Origin: Aquabacter sp965279295
GTDB lineage: Bacteria; Pseudomonadota; Alphaproteobacteria; Rhizobiales; Xanthobacteraceae
Assembly: GCA_965279295.1 (NCBI GenBank)
Contig: CBDIHQ010000010.1
Reading direction: 5' to 3' (one strand)
Length of the DNA: 64,000 bases
The position numbers and the translations under genes were made by a program. The notes under the pieces are model-generated. The model did no database searches and was not told the origin of the DNA. It saw only the letters and a list, made by a program, of their open reading frames with translations. Of the stretch, positions 8,263 to 17,462 are shown piece by piece. Position 1 is the first letter of the stretch, and every line of letters begins with the position of its first letter.

Positions 8263-9180
8263 ATGCTGCTCAATCAGGCAGGGGACGTGAACGGCACGAC
8301 GGCGGGCGCCGACGATCTCGTCATCGACACCACCACACAGACCTTCATGGTCGATGTGATCGAGGAATCGCGGCGCCGTCCGGTGCTCGTGGACTTCTGG
8401 GCGCCCTGGTGCGGCCCGTGCAAGACGCTCGGCCCGATCATCGAAAAGGCGGTCAAATCCGCCAAGGGCAAGGTCAAGCTCGCCAAGATGAACATTGACG
8501 AGCATCCCGCGATCGCCGGCCGCCTCGGCATCCAGTCCATCCCCGCCGTCTACGCCTTCGTCAACGGCCAGCCGGTCGACGGCTTCACGGGCGCCCTGCC
8601 CGAAGGCCAGGTGAAGGCTTTCATCGAGCGCCTGCTGGGCGGGGCGGTGGATGCCGACGTCGCCGAAATCCTCGCCGCCGCCGAGCAGGCACTGACTGAG
8701 GGCGATGCCCCCGGTGCGGCCGAGATTTTCGCCCATGTGCTTGGCGCGGAGCCGGAGAACCTGAAGGCGTTCGGCGGACTGGTGCGCGCCCAGGTGCTGG
8801 GCGGCGCGCTGGAGGAAGCCAAGGCAACGCTGGATATGGTCCCCGCCGGCAAGGAAAACGACCCGGCGATTTCCGCCGCGCGCGCCGCGCTGGATCTGGC
8901 GGAACAGGCCGCCTCGCTCGGCGACATGGCCCCTCTGGAGGCGGCCGTGGCCGCCGATCCGGCCGATCATCAGGCGCGCTTCGATCTCGCCTTGGCGCTG
9001 AACGCCAAGAACCAGCGTGATCAGGCGCTCCAGCACCTGCTGGAGATCGTCAAGCGTGACCGCACCTGGGACGAGGACGGCGCCCGCAAGCAGTTGGTGC
9101 AATTCTTCGAGGCGTGGGGGCCGACCGATCCGCACACCGTTGGCGGACGCAGGAAGCTCTCGACGATCCTCTTCTCCTGA
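8263..9180 (+). CDS. thioredoxin-TPR protein (YbbN/CnoX-like)
   Basis: The 305-residue protein has a thioredoxin fold at about residues 25-130, with the active site WCGPC (Cys50 and Cys53). A C-terminal helical region made of tetratricopeptide-like repeats (about 138-290) follows. This is the shape of the YbbN/CnoX family of redox-linked co-chaperones that protect substrates for folding by GroEL. Here both active-site cysteines are present, so thiol-disulfide chemistry is likely. The ATG at 8263 has GGACGAGGAC just upstream; the longer open frame through smc antisense is not real. A LON-domain protein gene follows after about 50 bases, so the pair is a probable protein-quality operon. Confidence 0.88.
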   Translation: MLLNQAGDVNGTTAGADDLVIDTTTQTFMVDVIEESRRRPVLVDFWAPWCGPCKTLGPIIEKAVKSAKGKVKLAKMNIDEHPAIAGRLGIQSIPAVYAFVNGQPVDGFTGALPEGQVKAFIERLLGGAVDADVAEILAAAEQALTEGDAPGAAEIFAHVLGAEPENLKAFGGLVRAQVLGGALEEAKATLDMVPAGKENDPAISAARAALDLAEQAASLGDMAPLEAAVAADPADHQARFDLALALNAKNQRDQALQHLLEIVKRDRTWDEDGARKQLVQFFEAWGPTDPHTVGGRRKLSTILFS

Positions 9181-9233
9181 GCGTGATTGCCCGGCAGGCC
9201 TCGCACTCTCCATTTTGAAAGACCCGGACCATC

Positions 9234-9908
9234 GTGGCCGCGCATCGCTCATATAACGCTCCCGGCGACCTGCCCGCGGTCGCCCCCGTCTTCCCGCTGT
9301 CGGGGGCGCTGCTGCTGCCGCGCGCCGAACTGCCGCTCAACATCTTCGAGCCGCGCTACCTGGAAATGGTGGATGACGCGCTGGCGGGCGGGCGTGTGAT
9401 CGTCATGGTGCAGCCCGACGAATCCAAGCCGGAGGGCGAAGCCGGGCCGCGCCTGTTCCAGATGGGCTGCCTTGGTCGCCTCACCCAGTTCGCCGAGAGC
9501 GGAGACGGCCGCTATCTCATCACCCTCACCGGCATTTCCCGGGTGCGGATCGGTGAGGAAGTGGCGACGGATACCCCCTATCGCCAGTTCCATGTGGATG
9601 CGGCACCTTTCTCCGGGGATTTCGAAGAAGGGATCGGCGAGGACAAGGTGGATCGCTCCGCGCTGCTCGGAGCGTTGGCGGACTTTCTAGAGGCCAACAA
9701 GCTGGAAGCGGACTGGGAAGGCATCCAGCAGGCCGGCACCGAGACGCTGGTGAACGCGCTCTGCGTGATGTCGCCGTATGGCGCGCTGGAAAAGCAGGCG
9801 CTGCTGGAGGCCAAGGACCTCAAGGAGCGGGCCGACATGCTGGTGGCCATCACCCAGATGATGCTGGCCCGCATGCCGGGCGACGACGGCGAGCCCTCCC
9901 TTCAATAG
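9234..9908 (+). CDS. LON substrate-binding domain protein (ATP-independent)
   Basis: The 224-residue product is only the N-terminal LON (PUA-like) domain, with PVFPLSGALLLPRAELPLNIFEPRYL at about residues 17-42 as the family hallmark. It has no AAA+ or protease domain. Such stand-alone proteins are common in alphaproteobacteria and are thought to bind unfolded or regulatory peptides; the exact role is unproven. It starts with GTG at 9234 and ends just before a strong bidirectional terminator. The pairing with the thioredoxin-TPR gene suggests a shared role in protein homeostasis. Confidence 0.85.
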   Translation: MAAHRSYNAPGDLPAVAPVFPLSGALLLPRAELPLNIFEPRYLEMVDDALAGGRVIVMVQPDESKPEGEAGPRLFQMGCLGRLTQFAESGDGRYLITLTGISRVRIGEEVATDTPYRQFHVDAAPFSGDFEEGIGEDKVDRSALLGALADFLEANKLEADWEGIQQAGTETLVNALCVMSPYGALEKQALLEAKDLKERADMLVAITQMMLARMPGDDGEPSLQ

Positions 9909-9955
9909 CGGTCATGCAAGCCGCGTATTGCCGCTGAAATTATACACCCTCGAAT

Positions 9956-9985
9956 AAAAAAGGCCCCGCGCGAGCGGGGCCTTTT
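9956..9985. terminator. bidirectional intrinsic terminator
   Basis: A perfect 9-bp stem, AGGCCCCGC (9961-9969) with GCGGGGCCT (9974-9982), has a GCGA loop. It is flanked by five A on the left and TTT on the right. It serves both the rightward LON-domain gene (stop 9908) and the leftward DUF4167 gene (stop 10013). Confidence 0.9.
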
Positions 9986-10012
9986 GTTTCTGGCGGCGGA
10001 TTGCGCCGGAGA

Positions 10013-11125
10013 TTACTCCCCGAAGCTGGGCTGCTCCACCGGCGCCTGCTCCTCATCGCCGCCCTCGGGCCGCTCGGCGCGCGTGCGATAGCGGCTGCGA
10101 CGGCGACGGGTCCCCGTGGCGGCTGCATCACCGGCTTCCGGAACCTCGGGCGCAGCGGCAACAACAGCTTCCGCCACTTCAACGCGCGGCTGCTCGTCCT
10201 GCGCGACGTCCCGCGTGGGGACTTCACGCACAGGAGCTTCACGCGGCTCGCCGCGCCCGCCACCCGTGATGAAGGACGGCAGGCCCAGGGGCTGGGCATC
10301 CTCGTCCCGCGCAAACCGCTCGACACGCTCGGGGCGTTCCACACGCTCCGGACGTTCGACCCGCTCGGGCCGCTCTACGCGTTCCGGACGCTCGGCTCGC
10401 TCCTGGCGGGGCGGACGGGGCGGACGGGGTGCGTGCCCCCCGTTCTGGTCGTCTTGGCGCGGCGGACGCGGTGCATAGCCGCCGTTCTGGTCGTCCTGGC
10501 GAGGCTGGCGAGGTACGTACCCGGTATCTTCCTCGGGGCCACGGCTTCGGTTCTCGCGCGGCGCCTGGTAGCTCTCGCCGCCCTGGTCATCGCGGTTGCC
10601 GCGCTGCTGGTAGGCATTCTGACGATTGTCGCGAGGCTGACGATCGTCCCGCTGCGGGCGATCATCGCGGGGCTGGCGATCATCGCGTTGGGGGCGATCA
10701 TCGCGGCCTTGGCGCTGCTCGCGGGGCTGGTAATTGTCCCGCTGCTGATAATTGTCGCGAGGCTGAAAGGTCTCGCGCGGCTGATAGGCCTGCGGTGCTT
10801 CCATGCCGCCCATGTCCTCGCCCTCCTCCTCGCCCTCTTCGTCCTCAGGGCGGCCGAAGCCTTGCTGCGGGGCGAACTGAGCCTGAAGGGTCGCGATAAG
10901 GCGCAGATAGTGCTCGGCATGCTGGTAGTAGTTTTCAGCCGCCACATAGTCCCCGGAGGACTGGGCATCGCGCGCAAGCTGCTGATATTTTTCGGCAACA
11001 TGATGCGCCGTACCGCGCACCTTCACGTCGGGACCGTTCGATTCGTAGACCCGCGTCAGGGGATTGGAGCCACGCCGGGGAGGGTTCTGCCGGCCGCGCA
11101 TGCGCTTCTGCTGACCATTTCTCAT
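10013..11125 (-). CDS. DUF4167 protein with tandem charged repeats
   Basis: The 370-residue protein has the conserved DUF4167 N-terminus (about residues 1-85: MRNGQQKRMRGR, then SNPLTRVYESNGPDVKVRG and an AENYYQHAEHYLR helix). The rest is low-complexity and highly charged: units of the QRDDRQPRDDRP type (about 125-175), two near-identical RQDDQNGG units, four tandem RPERVE units (about 240-265), and an Arg-rich tail. The domain is almost restricted to Rhizobiales, and the RNA-binding flavour of the basic repeats is only inference. The gene is isolated between a terminator and a long non-coding stretch. Confidence 0.85.
   Translation of the reverse strand: MRNGQQKRMRGRQNPPRRGSNPLTRVYESNGPDVKVRGTAHHVAEKYQQLARDAQSSGDYVAAENYYQHAEHYLRLIATLQAQFAPQQGFGRPEDEEGEEEGEDMGGMEAPQAYQPRETFQPRDNYQQRDNYQPREQRQGRDDRPQRDDRQPRDDRPQRDDRQPRDNRQNAYQQRGNRDDQGGESYQAPRENRSRGPEEDTGYVPRQPRQDDQNGGYAPRPPRQDDQNGGHAPRPPRPPRQERAERPERVERPERVERPERVERPERVERFARDEDAQPLGLPSFITGGGRGEPREAPVREVPTRDVAQDEQPRVEVAEAVVAAAPEVPEAGDAAATGTRRRRSRYRTRAERPEGGDEEQAPVEQPSFGE
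10300..10760 (-). repeat. in-frame tandem repeats inside the DUF4167 gene
   Basis: The DNA here is internally repetitive: about 15-base units that encode RPERV/E (about 10310-10400), and units that encode DDRPQR/DDRQPR (about 10620-10700). The reading frame is kept throughout. Copy number probably varies between strains through slippage or recombination. Confidence 0.7.
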
Positions 11126-11612
11126 CTGGATCGTTCTCTACTCGCTCGGCTTGAAGTCGCCGGTTTGCCGCCGGAACCAGAGCGCTGCGGCCAAAGCCGA
11201 ACGTCGCCTCCCGGGGAAAGACAAGGCGGATAACCGCCGTTCACGGCTGAGGGCAACGCCCCTGGCCTGTTGAAGTAAACCCTTGAAAAATCAGGATCCG
11301 TTCGAACCATGAGCCTCGCTACGCGCATCTGCGCGGCCAGCCAACCCGCCCTCCGCGCAGCCACACCGGACATGCGCGCGAGAAACAGGATAATGCGTTC
11401 GTCCCGCAAAGGAGGGCGCGGCGCGGTCTAGGCGCACCGCCAACTCACCTTTCGTCACACCCGAATGATCTGTTCAGATTTCGGGAGTGCGCTTCAGTCC
11501 CGTGGATCTCGTCCATGGACCGATGCATCGGTTCGACTCCTGAGATAGGACACTATCGAGTTCGCTCCACCCTTCCAAGCGGTTTTTTCGTGGCTCCGTG
11601 CGGCTCCACGCC
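11126..11612. other. 487-base non-coding region with stacked palindromes
   Basis: No open frame here looks real, and I could fold no tRNA. It separates prmC (stop 11613) from the DUF4167 gene (start 11125), both leftward. It includes three consecutive palindromes at 11511-11557: GTCCATGGAC, ACCGATGCATCGGT (sharing two bases with the first), and GATAG-GACA-CTATC. The region is long enough for a small RNA or for the leader and promoter of the DUF4167 gene. Nothing in it matches a riboswitch I know. Confidence 0.45.
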
Positions 11613-12464
11613 CTATCGACGCCATGCAGCGAGCGCCCGCGCAATGCCTCCGAGGTCGCGGCGGGCCGGACGCGAGACATTGAGCCCCGCATCACGCAGC
11701 AGATGCGCCACCGCCGCCTCCTGCCCGACACCCAGTTCGAGGACGCAGGCCCCGCCCGGTACCAGCAATCGGGGAAGCGCGGCGGCTATAGTCGCATAGG
11801 CGTCAAGGCCTTCGCGCCCCCCGTCCAGAGCCGTTTTGGGATCGTGTCCCCGCACCTCAACGTCAAGGCCGGCAATGTCTGCGCTGGGAATATAGGGCGG
11901 GTTCGACACGACGAGATCGAACGGCCCCGCCAACGCTTCCGCCCAATCGCCCGCAAGGACCTGCCCGCGGCTAGCAAAACCCAGACGTGCCAGATTGTCG
12001 CGCGCCGTCAAAGCCGCACCCATTGAGCGGTCCACGCCAATCCCTGTGGCATTGGGCAACTCCTGGAGCAAGGCCGCAAGGATCGCCCCGCTGCCTGTTC
12101 CGAGGTCGAGGACGCGTAGCGCTACGCTTCGGTCCGGAATCAGCGACAGCGCCTCCTCCACCACCGTCTCGGTATCCGGACGGGGCACGAGCGTTTCCTT
12201 GGAGAGACCGAAGGGCAGGCTCCAGAATTCCTTTTGGCCCAGGATGCGCGCCACCGGCTCGCCCGCGATCCGGCGCGCCAGCAGGTCCTCGGCTCGACCG
12301 GCCTCGACCAGCGACACAGGCTCGTCGGAGAGCAGGGCGGCGGGATCAACGCCCAGCGCGAAGCCGAGCAATAGTCGCGCGTCGAGATCGGCGCCGGGAA
12401 TACCCGCCTGCCTCAGGCCCTCGGCCATCAGCCGGCGCATGTGCGTGCGGGTGGGCGCGCGCAC
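11613..12464 (-). CDS. prmC: release factor glutamine N5-methyltransferase PrmC
   Basis: The 283-residue enzyme methylates the glutamine of the GGQ motif in release factors RF1 and RF2, using S-adenosylmethionine. The N-terminal helical domain spans about 1-75. The Rossmann methyltransferase domain contains VLDLGTGSGAIL (SAM binding, about 120-131) and the catalytic NPPYIP motif (about 185). It starts with GTG at 12464, four bases after the prfA stop, with an AAGG/GAGGGG ribosome-binding region that overlaps the end of prfA. The coupling to its own substrate gene is the standard prfA-prmC arrangement. Confidence 0.95.
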   Translation of the reverse strand: MRAPTRTHMRRLMAEGLRQAGIPGADLDARLLLGFALGVDPAALLSDEPVSLVEAGRAEDLLARRIAGEPVARILGQKEFWSLPFGLSKETLVPRPDTETVVEEALSLIPDRSVALRVLDLGTGSGAILAALLQELPNATGIGVDRSMGAALTARDNLARLGFASRGQVLAGDWAEALAGPFDLVVSNPPYIPSADIAGLDVEVRGHDPKTALDGGREGLDAYATIAAALPRLLVPGGACVLELGVGQEAAVAHLLRDAGLNVSRPARRDLGGIARALAAWRR

Positions 12465-12468
12465 CGCC

Positions 12469-13563
12469 TTACCCCTCGGCGGAGGCCATCAGCTCCGCCT
12501 GATGCTCAGTGATGAGGGCGTCGAGAATCTCGTCCAGCGCCATGCCTGCGATCACCTCCTCCAATTTATAGAGGGTCAGGTTAATGCGGTGGTCGGTCAC
12601 ACGGCCCTGAGGGAAATTATAGGTTCGGATGCGCTCGGAGCGATCGCCCGATCCCACCTGTCCGCGTCGGTCGGCGGCGCGGCTCTGCTCGGCGCGCTGG
12701 CGCTCCGCGTCCAGCATGCGCGCGCGCAGCATCGCCATGGCCCTCGCCTTGTTCCGATGCTGGGACCGTTCGTCCTGCACCGCCACCACGATGCCGGTGG
12801 GAATATGGGTGATGCGCACCGCGCTCTCTGTCTTGTTCACATGCTGCCCGCCGGCGCCCTGGGCACGGTAAACGTCGATCCGCAGATCGCTCTCGTTGAT
12901 GTCCACGTCCACCTCCTCCGCCTCGGGTAGAACGGCGACAGTGGCGGCGGACGTGTGGATGCGTCCCGACCCCTCCGTATCCGGCACGCGCTGGACACGG
13001 TGGACGCCGGATTCGAACTTCAGCCGCGCGAAGGCGCCCGCACCGTGGAGGGCGGCGATGACTTCCTTGTAACCGCCCATGCTGCCCTCGCTTTCCGAGA
13101 GCACCTCCACCGACCAGCCCTTTTCGGCGGCGTAGCGGGTATACATGCGGAACAGATCGCCTGCGAAAAGCGCCGCCTCGTCGCCGCCGGTGCCGGCGCG
13201 CACTTCCAGGATCACGCCGCGCGAATCCATGGCGTCCTTGGGTAGCAGGGCGATGCGCACGGCGGCCGTCAGGCGCTCGAGTTCGCCCTCAAGGCGCTCC
13301 AGTTCGCTCTGGGCGAGGGCGCGCATCTCGGCGTCGGTCTCGGGATCGTTCAGCATCTCACGCGTGTCAGCGAGATCGCGGGCGGCGAGGCGAAGCGCGC
13401 GAACCTCCTCCACCACCGGGGTCAGCTCGGAGAATTCACGCCCGAGCCGAACATACTCCTCGCCCTCCGCTCCAGCGGCGAGCATTGCCTCGACCTCGCC
13501 GTGGCGTGCGACCAATTGGTCAAGCTTGGCGATTGGCAGTCTGGCGAGGAAATCTTCGCTCAA
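12469..13563 (-). CDS. prfA: peptide chain release factor 1
   Basis: The 364-residue protein ends translation at UAA and UAG codons. The peptidyl-tRNA hydrolysis motif GAGGQHVNKTESAVRITH is intact. The stop-codon-reading PxT motif reads PDT, within HRVQRVPDTEGSGRIHTS. It starts with TTG at 13563, and this codon overlaps the TGA of ptsP (TTGA). Translation is therefore likely coupled to ptsP; the TTG may also hold expression low. The RF1 length is normal. Confidence 0.96.
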   Translation of the reverse strand: MSEDFLARLPIAKLDQLVARHGEVEAMLAAGAEGEEYVRLGREFSELTPVVEEVRALRLAARDLADTREMLNDPETDAEMRALAQSELERLEGELERLTAAVRIALLPKDAMDSRGVILEVRAGTGGDEAALFAGDLFRMYTRYAAEKGWSVEVLSESEGSMGGYKEVIAALHGAGAFARLKFESGVHRVQRVPDTEGSGRIHTSAATVAVLPEAEEVDVDINESDLRIDVYRAQGAGGQHVNKTESAVRITHIPTGIVVAVQDERSQHRNKARAMAMLRARMLDAERQRAEQSRAADRRGQVGSGDRSERIRTYNFPQGRVTDHRINLTLYKLEEVIAGMALDEILDALITEHQAELMASAEG

Positions 13564-15827
13564 AGCGGCAATCCGCTGAGATCGGCGAAGGCACGCAGGG
13601 TGCTGCGCACGTCCACCGTCCCGGATGTGTCGGCGAGAAGGGGCAGGAGCACCGCGCGGGCCGCCCCGACGTTAAGCTTCAGTATGGTCGCCTTCACCGG
13701 CCCGATTGCGGCCGGCGACAAAGACAGCGAACGGTAACCCAGCGCCGCAAGCGCCACCGCCTCAAGCGGACGCGATGCCAGTTCGCCGCACAGTGTCACG
13801 GGCTTGCCGTGCCGCTCACCCGCCTCCGCGACTGCGCGGAACGCCCGCAGCGCGGGCGGGGAAAGCGGGTCGAACCGGTCGGCCACGCGCACATTGCCCC
13901 GGTCGGCTGCGAACAGGAATTGCACGAGGTCGTTTGACCCAACCGAAAGGAAATCCACCCGCGAGAGAATTTCATCGAGCTGGAACAGCAGCGAGGGCAC
14001 TTCCACCATGGCACCCACGAACACCCGCTCCGGCAGGCCGTGGCCGTGCTTGCGTAAATGGGTCAGTTCCCGCTCCAGGATCGCCTTCGCCTGATCGAAC
14101 TCGGAGGCTGCGGCGACCATGGGAAACATGATGCGCAGATCGCGCCCGGCGCCCGCCCGCAGCAGGGCGCGCAACTGGCTGCGCAGCAGGCCGGGCCGGT
14201 CCAGGCCGAGGCGGATCGCCCGCCAGCCGAGAGCAGGGTTCTCCTCCTCGACGGTGCGCATGTAAGGCAGCACCTTGTCGCCGCCGATATCCAGCGTGCG
14301 GAACGTCACCGGGCGGTTTCCCGCCGCATCAAGGACCGCGCGATAGAGCTTCAGTTGCTCCGAAATGCGCGGGAAGGCCGAGGCGATCATGAACTGGAGT
14401 TCGGTGCGGAACAGGCCGATACCCGCCGCGCCGGTCTCTGCGATGTGCGGCAGGTCCACCAGCAGGCCGGCATTCAGGTTCAAATCGATGACGATGCCGT
14501 CACGCGTGATGGAGGGCTCGTCACGCAGGGCAGCATATTGCGCCTGCCGACGGGCGCGGAAGCGCACCTTCTCGGCATAAGCCGCCTCGACATCGCCGGG
14601 CGGGCGCAGATGAACTTCACCGGCCTGCCCGTCGACAATGACAGGGTCGCCGGGCTCCACAAGGCTGGCGGCATTCGCCACCTGACCCACCGCCGCGATT
14701 CCGAGCGCCCGTGCGACGATGGTGACATGGCTGGTCGCCCCACCCTCCTCAAGCACAAGGCCCCGCACGCGGGTGCGGTCGTAATCCAGCAGCGCCGCCG
14801 GGCTCATGTTGCGGGCGAAGATCACCGCATTCTCGGGGAGGTCTTGCCGGTCGGCACCGCGCCCGCGCCCGGTCAGTTCGCGCAGCAGCCGGTTGGCGAG
14901 ATCGTCCAGGTCGTGCAGGCGTTCCCGCAGATAGGGATCGGAGGCGCGCATGATGCGCGCACGGGTATCGGACTGGACGCGCTCCACCGCCGCCTCGGCG
15001 GTCAGCCCGGTGAGCACCGCCTCGCGCATCTTGCGCATCCACCCCCGATCATGCGCGAACATGCGGTAGGCTTCGAGAATCTCGCGGTGCTCGCCGGCCT
15101 TGGAAAGGCCGTCCTCCTCCAGCAGGCGGTCGATGGACGCCCGCAGCTTGTCGATGGCGCCGTCGAGCCGGGCGGTTTCGCCCTGCACGTCATCGGCAAT
15201 CACGTTGGTGACGATGACGCGCGGCTCGTGTAGCACCACATGGCCAAGCCCGAGGCCGTCGGCGAGCGGAACGCCCGTGAGATGGACGGGCCGGCGCACC
15301 GCAGGCTCGGCGCCGGGCCGGGCCAGAACCGTGAGTTCACCCGAGGCGATCATCTCCGCCAGCACCATGGCCGTGGTCTGAAGCGCCTCGATCTCCTCCT
15401 CGGCATAGGTGCGGTGGGCGCGATTCTGCACCACCAGCACGCCGAGCGTGTTGCCAGCGCGCAGGATCGGCACGCCCAGGAAGGAATTGTAGATTTCTTC
15501 GCCGGTTTCCGGCCGGTAGGAGAATTCCGGGTGGTTCTGCGCGTCGGAGATGGCGACCGGCTCGGCCTCGCGGGCAACGTGGCCGACGAGGCCCTCGTTC
15601 ACGCGCATAACAGTCTGATGGACCGCGTCTCGGTTCAGACCTTCCGTAGCGTACAGCTCAAGAGTCTGGTCGACCCGCAGCACATAGACCGAGCAGACTT
15701 CCGCCACCATATTGGCAGCGATAAGCACCACGATCTTATCAAGGCGGTCCTGCGCGCTGACCGGCTCCGCCATCACCTCGCGGAGGCGTCTCAGGAGCAC
15801 GCGGGGGCCGCCGAGCGCGCCACGCAT
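13560..15827 (-). CDS. ptsP: PEP-protein phosphotransferase EI-Ntr
   Basis: The 755-residue enzyme has an N-terminal GAF domain (about 20-160) joined to a full PTS enzyme I. The phospho-histidine motif reads GGATSHVTIVA, and the C-terminal PEP-binding barrel includes GSNDLVQF and LCGELA. It starts the nitrogen-PTS phosphorelay (EI-Ntr to NPr to EIIA-Ntr), which senses glutamine through GAF and affects K+ and carbon/nitrogen control. I chose MRGALGG at 15827 because AAGG lies 9 bases upstream; an ATG at 15836 sits directly on that AAGG. The gene lies downstream of lysC, a conserved alphaproteobacterial neighbour pair. Confidence 0.94.
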   Translation of the reverse strand: MRGALGGPRVLLRRLREVMAEPVSAQDRLDKIVVLIAANMVAEVCSVYVLRVDQTLELYATEGLNRDAVHQTVMRVNEGLVGHVAREAEPVAISDAQNHPEFSYRPETGEEIYNSFLGVPILRAGNTLGVLVVQNRAHRTYAEEEIEALQTTAMVLAEMIASGELTVLARPGAEPAVRRPVHLTGVPLADGLGLGHVVLHEPRVIVTNVIADDVQGETARLDGAIDKLRASIDRLLEEDGLSKAGEHREILEAYRMFAHDRGWMRKMREAVLTGLTAEAAVERVQSDTRARIMRASDPYLRERLHDLDDLANRLLRELTGRGRGADRQDLPENAVIFARNMSPAALLDYDRTRVRGLVLEEGGATSHVTIVARALGIAAVGQVANAASLVEPGDPVIVDGQAGEVHLRPPGDVEAAYAEKVRFRARRQAQYAALRDEPSITRDGIVIDLNLNAGLLVDLPHIAETGAAGIGLFRTELQFMIASAFPRISEQLKLYRAVLDAAGNRPVTFRTLDIGGDKVLPYMRTVEEENPALGWRAIRLGLDRPGLLRSQLRALLRAGAGRDLRIMFPMVAAASEFDQAKAILERELTHLRKHGHGLPERVFVGAMVEVPSLLFQLDEILSRVDFLSVGSNDLVQFLFAADRGNVRVADRFDPLSPPALRAFRAVAEAGERHGKPVTLCGELASRPLEAVALAALGYRSLSLSPAAIGPVKATILKLNVGAARAVLLPLLADTSGTVDVRSTLRAFADLSGLPL

Positions 15828-15921
15828 CGACCGCATCCTTAAAAAATAACCTAGAGACCGCAGACCCGGAATGGGTTGCCGGTGGCGCCCCCAGCGCCAA
15901 GGGACCGCTACAAGACAACAG

Positions 15922-17181
15922 CTAGCTGTCGAGTCCGTATAGCGAATGGAGAGTCCGCACCGCAAGCTCGGTATAAGCCGCTTCGATCAGGATCGAAATC
16001 TTGATCTCCGATGTGGTGATGGCGAGGATGTTGATGCCCTTTCCTGCCAAGGCGTGGAACGCCTTCGCCGCAACGCCGGCATGCGAGCGCATGCCGATGC
16101 CGATCACCGACACCTTTACCACATCCGCCTCGCCTTCCAGCGTTTCGTAGCCGATGCTCGCCCGCGCCTGCTCGAGCGCGACCTTGGCGCGGTCGAAGTC
16201 GGCCGAGGGCACGGTAAAGGTGATGTCGGTGAAACCGTCAGCCGACACGTTCTGGACGATCATGTCCACATTGATGTGCGCTTCGGCCAGCGGAACGAAC
16301 ACCGCCGCCGCGATTCCTGGCTTGTCGGCGACCCGGCGGATCGACACCTGCGCCTCGTCGCGGGCGAAGGCGATGCCCGTAACCACCTGGGATTCCATCT
16401 GGGTCGCCATGATTTCCTCCTCGTCGCAGATCAGCGTACCCGCCGCTTCCGCCACTGCCATGTGCGGGGCATCGGGGTCTTCGAAGCTGGAACGCACGAA
16501 TGTGCGGACCTTATGCACCATGGCAAGCTCGACCGAGCGCACCTGAAGCACCTTGGCTCCCAGGGATGCCATTTCCAGCATTTCCTCGAATGCCACCTTC
16601 GCCAGGCGCCGGGCGCGCGGCACCATGCGTGGATCTGTCGTGTAGACTCCGTCCACGTCGGTATAGATGTCGCATCGATCTGCGCCTATGGCGGCGGCGA
16701 TGGCAACTGCACTGGTGTCGGAACCGCCCCGCCCCAGCGTCGTGATCCGCCCAGTCGGCAGATGCATGCCCTGGAAGCCGGCGATAACCGCCACCTCGCC
16801 CTCGTCCATGCGCTCGGTCAGGTCGGCGCCGTCGATTTCGAGGATGCGGGCGGAGCCGTGGGCATCGTCCGTGGAAATGGGAATCTGCCATCCTTGCCAG
16901 GAGCGAGCGGTGACGCCAATGTTTTGGAGCGCGATGGCGAGCAGGCCCGAGGTCACCTGTTCGCCGGAGGCGACCACCGCGTCATACTCGCGGGCATCGT
17001 GAAGATTGGAGGCATCGCGCACCCAGCCGACCAGTTCATTGGTCTTGCCCGACATGGCGGAAACCACCACCGCCACCGAATAGCCGGCATCCACCTCGCG
17101 CTTCACATGACGCGCAACGGTGCGGATGCGATCGATTGTGGCGACCGAGGTGCCGCCGAACTTCATCACCAGCCGAGCCAT
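15922..17181 (-). CDS. lysC: aspartate kinase
   Basis: The 419-residue enzyme phosphorylates aspartate as the first step towards lysine, threonine, methionine and diaminopimelate. The N-terminal KFGGTSVA motif (residues 7-14) marks the amino-acid kinase fold. The C-terminal portion (about 265-419) carries two ACT domains for feedback inhibition. Its size fits the monofunctional class. The gene is followed leftward by ptsP after about 95 bases. I see no lysine riboswitch in the upstream 281-base gap. Confidence 0.95.
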   Translation of the reverse strand: MARLVMKFGGTSVATIDRIRTVARHVKREVDAGYSVAVVVSAMSGKTNELVGWVRDASNLHDAREYDAVVASGEQVTSGLLAIALQNIGVTARSWQGWQIPISTDDAHGSARILEIDGADLTERMDEGEVAVIAGFQGMHLPTGRITTLGRGGSDTSAVAIAAAIGADRCDIYTDVDGVYTTDPRMVPRARRLAKVAFEEMLEMASLGAKVLQVRSVELAMVHKVRTFVRSSFEDPDAPHMAVAEAAGTLICDEEEIMATQMESQVVTGIAFARDEAQVSIRRVADKPGIAAAVFVPLAEAHINVDMIVQNVSADGFTDITFTVPSADFDRAKVALEQARASIGYETLEGEADVVKVSVIGIGMRSHAGVAAKAFHALAGKGINILAITTSEIKISILIEAAYTELAVRTLHSLYGLDS

Positions 17182-17462
17182 GGCTCGCGTCTCTCTTCAA
17201 AAAAGGAAAGGGGTAGAGGGCGGACGCGCGGGAAATGCCCGCGGGATACACCATCATTTTCGCGCGCGCAGGCCCCTGCGGCACGGGGAGGCGCGCTCAA
17301 GCGCGACGATAATGCTGGCCGTCTGGCACATTCCCTCAACCCTCCCCGTGCGTCTCGGCGCGCGGGTTCTTCAAGTGGGCGCCTAGATAGCGGGCCGCCG
17401 CCGGAACTGCAACTGGGCGCAGCCCGCGCGACGCGAAATCCCATCCGATCGGGCGAGCCGCT

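Noticed and set aside
10300..10760. CRISPR-like repetition
   Set aside because: Repeats are directly abutting, in frame and protein-coding; there are no unique spacers.
11519..11550. possible tRNA T-arm (GGTTCGACTCC)
   Set aside because: No T-stem pairing, no acceptor stem and no anticodon arm could be found around it.
13561..13563. ATG start for prfA further downstream
   Set aside because: The TTG at 13563 gives the full conserved RF1 N-terminus and overlaps the ptsP stop, so a shorter start is not needed.
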